This document shows, one piece after another, positions 1 to 5,996 of a stretch of DNA of 16,223 nucleotides. This DNA is from Parvularculaceae bacterium (GTDB lineage Bacteria > Pseudomonadota > Alphaproteobacteria > Caulobacterales > Parvularculaceae). Below the pieces are notes generated by a model that made no database searches, was not told the DNA's origin, and saw only the letters and a program-made list of their open reading frames with translations. Position numbers and translations under genes: made by a program. The stretch covers positions 1-16,223 of the forward strand of contig JALWRV010000291.1 in assembly GCA_027080545.1 (NCBI GenBank), in the 5' to 3' direction. Each line of letters begins with the position of its first letter. The first letter of the stretch is position 1.

Positions 1-22
1 CATGCGAGAGGAGCCCTAGCCC

Positions 23-607
23 ATGACCCTGAAAACACCGAAATCAACCCCCCGTAAAATTGCCTATGCCACCACCGCCCTGTTAACAGCCGCCGCGCTT
101 GTCATTAGCGGTTGCGAAACCAGCGGCTATGGCTATGGCGGTGGCGCGCCGACGACCCAGCAAAAAATTACCCGCTGTGCTGCCTTGATCGGTGGCGGAG
201 CCATCATTGGCGGTATCATTGGCAATAATACTGGTTCCGGAGACGCCAAAAAAGGCGCAACCACCGGGGCCATCATCGGCGCAGGTGCCTGTGCTGGTTG
301 GTTGCTTTTGCAAAACCGCTCCAACCGGATGCGCTATGACAATGCCCAATATAGCGCTGCGCGCACTGGCACCCCCTATTCCGACCAGTGGCGCGATAGC
401 GAGTCTGGGCAGACGCTGGCCGTACGGGTTGACCCCTCGGCCCCACAATCCATGCGCGACACCGTAACCGGTGAAATCAGAACCTGCCGCACCCTCAACA
501 CCAACCTGTCCGCCTCATCCAATTCGGACAGCTTGACGGAAACTTGGTGCGCCAATGGGGATGGCACATGGTCCGTTGCACAAAACTATATGGCCCCCGT
601 GCAATAG
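23..607 (+). CDS. Glycine-zipper outer-membrane lipoprotein (17 kDa surface antigen-like)
   Basis: A 194-residue predicted lipoprotein of the cell envelope. The N-terminus has basic residues, a hydrophobic stretch (about residues 13-29) and a lipobox ISGC with the lipidated Cys at 31. A Gly/Ala-rich glycine-zipper segment follows at about 53-93, with GGGAIIGGIIG and GAIIGAGACAG patterns separated by a short hydrophilic turn, as in 17 kDa rickettsial-antigen and SlyB-like proteins. The C-terminal part (about 120-190) resembles the small beta domain of these surface antigens: a GQTLAV stretch, an EIRTCRT strand and a WCANGDGTW strand, with a Cys in each of the last two. The start is supported by a purine-rich GAGAGGAG about 9 nt upstream. 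A hairpin terminator follows the stop, so the gene appears monocistronic. The family is recognised by pattern only; the cellular role of these lipoproteins is mostly structural and not specific. Confidence 0.8.
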   Translation: MTLKTPKSTPRKIAYATTALLTAAALVISGCETSGYGYGGGAPTTQQKITRCAALIGGGAIIGGIIGNNTGSGDAKKGATTGAIIGAGACAGWLLLQNRSNRMRYDNAQYSAARTGTPYSDQWRDSESGQTLAVRVDPSAPQSMRDTVTGEIRTCRTLNTNLSASSNSDSLTETWCANGDGTWSVAQNYMAPVQ

Positions 608-630
608 GCCTTTCAAAATTAAACTTTATT

Positions 631-670
631 GGCAGGGGTGATGAAAATCGCTCCTGCCTTTATCATTTTG
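631..670 (+). terminator. Rho-independent terminator with GAAA tetraloop
   Basis: Bases 631-642 pair with 647-658 as a 12-bp stem containing two G-U wobbles, closed by a GAAA tetraloop (643-646). A T-rich tail (TTTATCATTTT) follows. It lies 23 nt after the lipoprotein stop and separates that gene from msrA. The T-tract is interrupted, so efficiency may be partial. Confidence 0.7.
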
Positions 671-734
671 CCTCTCATATATTTTTGTGATTTAAAATCA
701 AACCATAGGAAGAAAAACCCTCAAGGACAAAATT

Positions 735-1256
735 ATGACTAAACAGACAGAGCGCGCTCTTTTGGCCGGTGGCTGCTTTTGGGGGATGCAAGACCTTATT
801 CGCAAACGCGCGGGCGTGTTGGAAACGCAAGTCGGCTATTGCGGCGGCCACACATTAAACCCAACCTATGATCAGGTAAGAACCGGCACCACGGGCCACG
901 CCGAAACAGTGGAAATCATTTTCGACCCCACCCGCATTGGCTTTCGCGATTTACTCGCCCTGTTTTTTCAAATTCACGATCCAACCACAAAAAATCAACA
1001 GGGCAATGATGTGGGTAGCCAATATCGCTCCGCCATTTTTTACACTTCCGACGAACAAAAAAGAGTGGCAGAACAGGCTGTGGCGGATTTAAACCTTTCC
1101 GGTCTCTGGCCCGGAAAGGCTATAACGGAAATTGTCCCTGCCGGGCCCTTTACCCCGGCAGAAGAAAACCATCAAAACTATCTCGAACAATTCCCCAACG
1201 GGTATAGCTGCCACTTCCCCCGCCCAGACTGGAAATTACCAGAGCAACAAGATTGA
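735..1256 (+). CDS. msrA: Peptide-methionine (S)-S-oxide reductase MsrA
   Basis: Reduces the S-epimer of methionine sulfoxide, free or in proteins, in the cytoplasm (no signal peptide). At 173 residues it is one compact MsrA domain of usual length. The catalytic motif GCFWG has its Cys at 14. The other known active-site positions appear at exactly the family spacing: Tyr45, Glu57 (in GHAE), Asp92 and Tyr97 (in NDVGSQYRSA). Candidate resolving cysteines are Cys36 (GYCGG) and Cys159 near the C-terminus (GYSCHF). After GCFWG the usual VE is MQD, a variant I believe also occurs in other proteobacterial MsrAs; it is not the catalytic Glu. There is no adjacent msrB and no fusion. The gene converges on ilvC with 9 bp between stops. 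An AAGGA element lies shortly upstream of the ATG. Confidence 0.95.
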   Translation: MTKQTERALLAGGCFWGMQDLIRKRAGVLETQVGYCGGHTLNPTYDQVRTGTTGHAETVEIIFDPTRIGFRDLLALFFQIHDPTTKNQQGNDVGSQYRSAIFYTSDEQKRVAEQAVADLNLSGLWPGKAITEIVPAGPFTPAEENHQNYLEQFPNGYSCHFPRPDWKLPEQQD

Positions 1257-1265
1257 TCCATCAGC

Positions 1266-2276
1266 CTATTTCAGCCATGGCATTCGGGAACGCACTCTGG
1301 CTCCAACTTCTTCAATCTCATGGGCCAAATCCTGATTGCGCAAGGTAGTAAAATTTTTCTTGCCCTGCTGATTTTCCGCAATCCAATGACGCGCGAAAGT
1401 ACCGTCTTTAATCTCAGTTAAAATTTCCCGCATACGCGCACGTGTTTCTTCATTGATAACCCGAGGCCCGGAAACCAAATCCCCATAGGCGGCGGTCTCA
1501 GAAATAAATTCATGCATTTTTGCCAGCCCTCCCTCGTGAAGCAAATCCACAACCAGTTTTAATTCATGCAGACATTCATAATAGGCCATTTCCGGCCGAT
1601 AGCCGGCCTCCACCAATGTTTCATATCCCATAACCACCAAAGCCGTGGCACCACCACATAAAACCGCCTGTTCGCCAAACATATCGGTCTCTGTTTCCTC
1701 GCCAAAGCTGGTTTCAAATATCGCCGCCTTGGTGCCCCCAATCGCATCCGCATAGGCCAGCGCTTTCGCCGCCGCTTTGCCGCTGGCATCTTGATGAACT
1801 GAAAACAGGCAGGCAACACCGCGCCCATGCTCATATTCCCGGCGCACCAAATTACCCGGCCCCTTGGGGGCAACCATAATCACATCAATATCTTCAGGAG
1901 GCTTCACCAGACCGTAAAAAACCGAAAACCCGTGAAGAAATAATAATGCGTTGCCCGGTTCAAGGCCAACCCGAACATCGCTTTCAAAAATAGCTTGATG
2001 CGCCATATCCGGCGCGCTCATCACAATCAGATCCGCGTCTTTTGCCGCTTGTTTGGGGCTGACGGTGACAAAACCATCAGCCCGTGCTTTAGCCTTTGAT
2101 GGGCCTTCTTCACGGGCCCCAACAATCACTGACAGGCCTGTATCCCGTAAGTTCAAAGCATGGGCGCGCCCTTGCGATCCATAACCGATAATCGCAATGG
2201 TCTTTCCCGTTAACAGGCTCGGATCGACATCCTGTTTTGAATAGATACGCAACGCATCGCCCTGCTGGTCCGCCAT
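1266..2276 (-). CDS. ilvC: Ketol-acid reductoisomerase (NADP+), class I
   Basis: Converts acetolactate or acetohydroxybutyrate to the dihydroxy acids of valine, isoleucine and leucine biosynthesis; cytoplasmic and Mg-dependent. At 336 residues it has class I length. The N-terminal Rossmann domain has GYGSQG at 31-36. Catalytic His115 lies in LHGF and Lys138 in APKGPG. The C-terminal knotted domain carries the metal ligands at family spacing: Asp198 and Glu202 (TDMFGEQ), Glu234 and Glu238 (ECLHE), plus Ser259. The cofactor loop (about 53-61) keeps its Arg and its last Ser, which normally contact the NADPH 2'-phosphate, but has two Glu between them. It is somewhat divergent (GRAHA for GHAHA, PGNLVR for PGHTVR). 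AAAGGG lies 7 nt before the ATG. No other ilv or leu gene is in view. It is codirectional with the copper operon and lies 75 bp after the ATPase gene. Confidence 0.95.
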   Translation of the reverse strand: MADQQGDALRIYSKQDVDPSLLTGKTIAIIGYGSQGRAHALNLRDTGLSVIVGAREEGPSKAKARADGFVTVSPKQAAKDADLIVMSAPDMAHQAIFESDVRVGLEPGNALLFLHGFSVFYGLVKPPEDIDVIMVAPKGPGNLVRREYEHGRGVACLFSVHQDASGKAAAKALAYADAIGGTKAAIFETSFGEETETDMFGEQAVLCGGATALVVMGYETLVEAGYRPEMAYYECLHELKLVVDLLHEGGLAKMHEFISETAAYGDLVSGPRVINEETRARMREILTEIKDGTFARHWIAENQQGKKNFTTLRNQDLAHEIEEVGARVRSRMPWLK

Positions 2277-2351
2277 TTTAAAACCCTTTTACCGTTCCCG
2301 TGCCGTCACGGTGAGAATGGATTTCAGCTTTAAGCGGGGCTTGTGTTCAGG

Positions 2352-4748
2352 TCAATCACCGAGCTTCAGAGTTTGCAGTCGAAGCGCATTGCCGATCACC
2401 GACACGGACGAAAAGCTCATCGCGGCGGCGGCAATGACGGGGCTCAACAAAATGCCGAAGAAGGGATACAGCACCCCAGCCGCTATCGGCACTCCTGCGA
2501 AATTATAGATGAAAGCGAAGAACAGGTTTTGCCTGATATTACGCATCACCCCGCGCGAGAGGCGAATAGCCTTTACCACCCCGCCAAGGTCGCCCTTGAT
2601 CAAGGTAACACCAGCCGATTCCATCGCCACATCCGTACCTGTGCCCATGGCAATGCCCACATCCGCTTGCGCCAACGCTGGCGCATCATTGATGCCATCA
2701 CCAGCCATCGCCACTTTCGCCCCCTTCGCTTGTAATTCGCGCACAATGCGATTTTTATCTGCGGGTGACACATCAGCCTCAACTTCGTCAATACCGATTT
2801 GTCGAGCCACAGCCTGTGCGGTGGTCTCATTATCCCCTGTGAGCATCACCACCCGCAGGCCAATTTTATGCAAATCCCGTATGGCTTTTTCAGCACTCGG
2901 TTTGATGGGATCTGCTACTGAAATCAATCCGGCGGCCTTACCGTTAACCGCCACAAACATCACGGTCTCCCCTTCTGCACGATAGCGGTCAGCGCGCTTA
3001 TCAAGATCCGCATGATACGCACCGAGGCGCTCCATCATCTTCTTGTTACCAATGGCAACCGGTGTCTCACCAATGATGGCTTGAGCGCCTTCACCCGTAA
3101 TCGATTCGAAATGCTCAGCCTTTTGCAAGGTTACACCCCGATCTTTGGCCCCCTCAACAATAGCCGCCGCCAACGGGTGTTCGCTGGCTTTTTCGAGAGA
3201 AGCGACCAAAGACAAGAGATCGCTTTCACTAATTTCACTCACCGGTTCCACCCGTACCAGTGTGGGCTTACCCTCGGTAAGGGTTCCGGTTTTATCAACC
3301 ACCAGCGTGTTGACCTTCTCAAAAGTTTCCAACACTTCAGCATCTTTGATTAACACGCCGTTTTGGGCCCCTTTGCCGGTGCCGACCATAATCGACATAG
3401 GCGTGGCCAAGCCCAGCGCACACGGACAGGCAATAATCAAAACAGCAACCGCATTAACGATGGCATAGGCCATGGCTGGTGCCGGACCAAATATGGCCCA
3501 AACGATAAAGGTAACGATTGATGTCAACACCACCAGCGGCACGAACCAACCGGCAACCATGTCAGCGAGTTTTTGAATTGGTGCTCGCGAACGTTGGGCA
3601 TCGGAAACCATGCGCACGATCTGTGACAACATCGTATCCTCACCAACGCGGTTAACTTCAACCACCAGCGATCCGGTGCCATTGACCGTGCCGCCTGTGA
3701 CCATATCTCCGACTTTTTTCTCAACTGGAATCGGCTCCCCGCTGATCATGGATTCATCAACGGCACTAGCCCCTTCAATAACCACGCCATCGACAGGTAC
3801 TTTTTCACCCGGCCGCACGCGCACGCGATCGCCGACAGCCAAAGCATCCAGCGACACCACTTCCTCATTACCATCAGGTAAAATCCGTGTGGCTTCCGGC
3901 GGGGCCAATTCTAACAAAGCGCGAATCGCCCCCGACGTTTTGCTGCGGGCACGCAATTCCAACACCTGCCCCAACAAAACAAGGGTGATGATTACCGCAG
4001 CGGCTTCAAAATAAATACCAACCTTGCCCTCTTCATCCCGGAAACTATCGGGGAATATATCCGGCATAAAGGTTGCCACGACGGAAAAAACATAGGCCAC
4101 CGAAGTCCCCAAAGCGATCAGGGTGAACATATTTAAATTCATGGTCTGGACCGAACGCACACCCCGCACAAAAAACACCCAGCCCCCCCACAGCACAACG
4201 GGTGTGGCCAAGGCAAACTGTATCCATTGGCTCCATTGACCGGGAATGAAACTCGCCAAGGGGTCAGACGGCAACATCTCGCTCATCGCCGAAATCAAAA
4301 GCGGTATGGATAGCACGAGACTTACCCAAAATCGCCGCTCCATATCACGCAATTCACTATTATCCTCCTCCACATCAAGAGAGTGGGATTCCAATTCTAG
4401 CGCCATACCGCAAATCGGGCACGAACTGGCCTTTACATCGCGCACCTGTGGGTGCATTGGGCAAATATAAATGGCCCCCTCATACCCCTCTGGCACCTTG
4501 TCATATTTGCCATCCTTACCGGCATCCTTGTCGCCCTTGCCATGACAACATTCATGACCGCCCTTACCATGGTCATGCTGACCATGATCATGACCACCAT
4601 GCCCTTTGTGGGCGCTATGATCGTGCTGACAATGGTCATGTTTACCGTGATCATGCTGGCTGTGATCAGGCGCCCCATGATTTTTATTCTCTTGCGTATG
4701 GCAGGCCGCATGCGGGTCGTGCCCTTTATGATCCATTTTTTTGTCCAT
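2352..4748 (-). CDS. Cu(+)-exporting P1B-1-type ATPase with His-rich N-terminus
   Basis: An inner-membrane pump that exports Cu(I) from the cytoplasm at the cost of ATP; 798 residues. Residues 1-72 are a His/Asp/Lys/Gly-rich tail with clusters such as HDHGKHDH plus a Cys pair at 67-68. Residues about 92-118 form a heavy-metal-binding zinc-ribbon-like module (YICPMHP ... CPICGM). No GMxCxxC HMA domain is present. The catalytic core is complete: ISGEP actuator loop (335-339), the CPC metal-gate motif (441-443), phosphorylated Asp485 in DKTGTLT, SEHPLA (522-527) and GDGINDAP (683-690). The last two helices carry Tyr748-Asn749 and Met777 with Ser780-Ser781, the residues that define Cu(I) specificity (P1B-1). 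It is the last copper gene of the operon and would correspond to the copA/actP/copF type of other bacteria; I leave the symbol blank to avoid confusion with the oxidase copA. AAAGGG lies about 9 nt before the ATG. Confidence 0.95.
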   Translation of the reverse strand: MDKKMDHKGHDPHAACHTQENKNHGAPDHSQHDHGKHDHCQHDHSAHKGHGGHDHGQHDHGKGGHECCHGKGDKDAGKDGKYDKVPEGYEGAIYICPMHPQVRDVKASSCPICGMALELESHSLDVEEDNSELRDMERRFWVSLVLSIPLLISAMSEMLPSDPLASFIPGQWSQWIQFALATPVVLWGGWVFFVRGVRSVQTMNLNMFTLIALGTSVAYVFSVVATFMPDIFPDSFRDEEGKVGIYFEAAAVIITLVLLGQVLELRARSKTSGAIRALLELAPPEATRILPDGNEEVVSLDALAVGDRVRVRPGEKVPVDGVVIEGASAVDESMISGEPIPVEKKVGDMVTGGTVNGTGSLVVEVNRVGEDTMLSQIVRMVSDAQRSRAPIQKLADMVAGWFVPLVVLTSIVTFIVWAIFGPAPAMAYAIVNAVAVLIIACPCALGLATPMSIMVGTGKGAQNGVLIKDAEVLETFEKVNTLVVDKTGTLTEGKPTLVRVEPVSEISESDLLSLVASLEKASEHPLAAAIVEGAKDRGVTLQKAEHFESITGEGAQAIIGETPVAIGNKKMMERLGAYHADLDKRADRYRAEGETVMFVAVNGKAAGLISVADPIKPSAEKAIRDLHKIGLRVVMLTGDNETTAQAVARQIGIDEVEADVSPADKNRIVRELQAKGAKVAMAGDGINDAPALAQADVGIAMGTGTDVAMESAGVTLIKGDLGGVVKAIRLSRGVMRNIRQNLFFAFIYNFAGVPIAAGVLYPFFGILLSPVIAAAAMSFSSVSVIGNALRLQTLKLGD

Positions 4749-4807
4749 GATATGAGACCCTTTTCAAATTAATGAATATTGGTTGTTCGATTTGTAAATC
4801 ACGCATA

Positions 4808-4825
4808 GAGAAGCCACAGCCTCTC
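4808..4825 (-). other. Small intercistronic RNA hairpin
   Basis: On the minus strand GAGAGGC pairs with GCTTCTC around a 4-nt TGTG loop (7 bp, one G-U pair). On the plus strand the wobble becomes an A-C mismatch, so it folds better as operon mRNA. It lies between the DUF5676-like gene and the ATPase gene, just downstream of a stronger 11-bp hairpin. Confidence 0.35.
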
Positions 4826-4828
4826 GGG

Positions 4829-4855
4829 AGAAGAGGAGCAAACCGCTCCTCTTCT
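4829..4855. terminator. Perfect 11-bp hairpin between the DUF5676-like and ATPase genes
   Basis: AGAAGAGGAGC (4829-4839) pairs perfectly with GCTCCTCTTCT (4845-4855) around a 5-nt loop. Read on the plus strand it is followed by TATTTTGTG, a weak T-tract, but no plus-strand gene ends here. Read on the minus strand, as operon mRNA, it lies 25 nt after the DUF5676-like stop and has no T-tract. An intrinsic terminator is therefore one option. A processing or stability hairpin that sets the amount of ATPase message relative to upstream genes is another. Its stem shares nine bases per arm with the hairpin at 5152-5171. Confidence 0.45.
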
Positions 4856-4880
4856 TATTTTGTGACTCATATTAGTTTGC

Positions 4881-5135
4881 TCACGCCGCTTTTGACCGCG
4901 AGAAAAAATTGTAAAGCGGTACGAATATCAGCGCCACATACCAACCGTAGAGATAGGCTTCAACCAGCCCGATAAGAACACCGCTGACACTACCCCATTC
5001 AAAACCGGGCAACAGGGGTGCCCAAGCACGATGCATATGCAGTTCTGGAGGTACGAATAATCCCCATAACAAACAAAGCGAGAAACTGATTAAAAACAAA
5101 AGCGACAGGGCATTGCCCAAAGTTTGGATACGCAT
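4881..5135 (-). CDS. Small two-helix inner-membrane protein, DUF5676-like
   Basis: An 84-residue protein with two predicted membrane helices: about 8-27 (LLFLISFSLCLLWGLFV) and about 47-77 (a GVLIGLVEAYLYGWYVALIF stretch). They are joined by a loop containing HMH and WAPLLPGFEW, and the protein ends in a short basic tail. The layout of LCLLWG in helix 1 and a Gly-rich helix 2 ending in PLYNFF resembles the DUF5676 family, whose function is unknown; I recall such small proteins near heavy-metal genes. The start is well supported by GGAGGTGA about 5 nt before the ATG. It is sixth in the copper operon, 41 bp after the lipoprotein gene and 132 bp before the ATPase gene. Hairpins with the same stem lie on both sides. 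A Cys in helix 1 and the HMH loop could contact copper, but this is inference. Confidence 0.75.
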   Translation of the reverse strand: MRIQTLGNALSLLFLISFSLCLLWGLFVPPELHMHRAWAPLLPGFEWGSVSGVLIGLVEAYLYGWYVALIFVPLYNFFSRSKAA

Positions 5136-5151
5136 AGGTCACCTCCATTAA

Positions 5152-5171
5152 GAGGAGCGCTCATGCTCCTC
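5152..5171 (-). other. Intercistronic hairpin just upstream of the DUF5676-like ribosome binding site
   Basis: GAGGAGC (5152-5158) pairs with GCTCCTC (5165-5171) across a 6-nt loop. It sits in the 41-bp gap between the lipoprotein stop and the DUF5676-like start, ending about 7 nt before the GGAGGTGA Shine-Dalgarno sequence. AAGAGGAGC (5150-5158) is identical to 4831-4839 in the hairpin on the other side of the gene. It may protect or process the operon mRNA. Confidence 0.45.
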
Positions 5172-5176
5172 ACATG

Positions 5177-5911
5177 TTAATGTTTATGTTCATGATCGCT
5201 GGCATCACCTGACGATGGCATTGAACCACCCATCATATCGCCACCCATCATTTCCATCTTGCAGCTGTGCATATCGCCACCATTGGCTTTGCATTCTTGC
5301 ATTTTTTCATGCATAGCCTTCATCTTTGGCGAGACCTCCATACATTTATTATGAACAGCCATCATTTTTTCATGTTTGGCTTTCTTCTCCGGTGACATCA
5401 TAGAATGATCACCGCCTTGATGGTGGTCACCCTTCATAGAATGATCACCGCCTTGATGGTGGTCACCCTTCATATCATGGCCACCATCCATTTTTTTGTG
5501 GTCACCATCCATTTTATGGCCACCACCCATCATTTCACCAGACTCCATACGCGCCTTCATTTTGGCCATCATATTGTCATGCATGGTTTCGCATTTGACG
5601 CGAATTTCGTCATCGCTGAGACCGGTAAAGTCCATCATTGACATATCCATGGATGCATCATCCATTTTCATATCCCCCATGGCGCTGGCATTCATTTTCA
5701 TGGAATCACCTTGGTCACCCATGTCTTTCATGTCGCCCATGGGCTTCATATTCATGTCTCGATCAGCCTTTACTTGCGTCTGATCCGTCTTGGCTTGCGC
5801 CTGGCCAGGCACCCATTCGGGCAGGCTAGCGCAAGCAGATAAAACCAACCCACCACCGATCAACAAAGCAACAGTGCTAATGCGAGTCATTTTGAAATTT
5901 ACTTTCTTCAT
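5177..5911 (-). CDS. Met/His-rich periplasmic lipoprotein, candidate copper sink
   Basis: A 244-residue predicted lipoprotein with lipobox LSAC (Cys27). Two ATGs are available. The one at 5917 touches AAGGAG with no spacer, whereas the one at 5911 lies 6 nt from it, so I choose 5911. About one residue in six is Met, with many His, Asp and Lys. Residues about 53-95 are MxM/GDMKM-like. Residues about 128-172 are HKMDGDHKKMDGGHDMKGDHH-type repeats that include two identical copies of the 12-mer MKGDHHQGGDHS. Two Met-rich, probably helical segments flank them (about 96-124 and 172-208), and four Cys lie outside the lipobox. The end is HEHKH. I do not recognise a family. Clustered Met and His in a secreted protein of a copper operon suggest binding of Cu(I) and Cu(II) in the periplasm. 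It is fifth in the operon. Confidence 0.85.
   Translation of the reverse strand: MKKVNFKMTRISTVALLIGGGLVLSACASLPEWVPGQAQAKTDQTQVKADRDMNMKPMGDMKDMGDQGDSMKMNASAMGDMKMDDASMDMSMMDFTGLSDDEIRVKCETMHDNMMAKMKARMESGEMMGGGHKMDGDHKKMDGGHDMKGDHHQGGDHSMKGDHHQGGDHSMMSPEKKAKHEKMMAVHNKCMEVSPKMKAMHEKMQECKANGGDMHSCKMEMMGGDMMGGSMPSSGDASDHEHKH
5401..5472 (-). repeat. Exact tandem duplication, 2 x 36 bp, inside the lipoprotein gene
   Basis: Bases 5401-5436 and 5437-5472 are identical. Each unit encodes one MKGDHHQGGDHS 12-mer in frame. Neighbouring bases 5473-5525 hold diverged relatives of the unit. Identity at wobble positions points to recent duplication by slippage or recombination, so copy number may vary between strains. 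Confidence 0.92.
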
Positions 5912-5985
5912 CTTCATCTCCTTAAAAAATGTTAGATACGCCTTTTAACAAACAAATTTATCTCACTCTTCTCACTTCGGTTTAT

Positions 5986-5994
5986 ATCACCTCC
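5986..5994 (-). promoter_or_regulatory. Orphan perfect Shine-Dalgarno sequence
   Basis: The minus strand reads GGAGGTGAT, fully complementary to the 16S rRNA 3' end. It lies two bases after the TAA of the DUF2231 fusion gene and about 70 nt before the lipoprotein start. No ATG, GTG or TTG lies at normal spacing: the next bases are ATATAAACCGAAGTG, and that GTG opens only five codons. The lipoprotein has its own AAGGAG. The site may be a ribosome standby or stalling site, or the remnant of a lost small gene. Confidence 0.4.
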
Positions 5995-5996
5995 CT

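Noticed and set aside
83..467. Overlapping open frames on both strands across the glycine-zipper gene
   Set aside because: No start signals; they arise from Gly/Ala-rich codons. The lipoprotein frame has the ribosome site, signal peptide and terminator.
4560..4680. Many short palindromes of the CATGGTCATG / TGATCATGACCA type
   Set aside because: They follow from repeated His, Asp and Met codons in the ATPase N-terminus and have no regular spacing.
4433..4772. Open frames opposite the ATPase His-rich region, one giving a strongly hydrophobic Met/Ile/Thr-rich peptide
   Set aside because: They mirror runs of CAT/CAC and GAC codons on the coding strand. No ribosome binding site or family signal; a codon-composition shadow.
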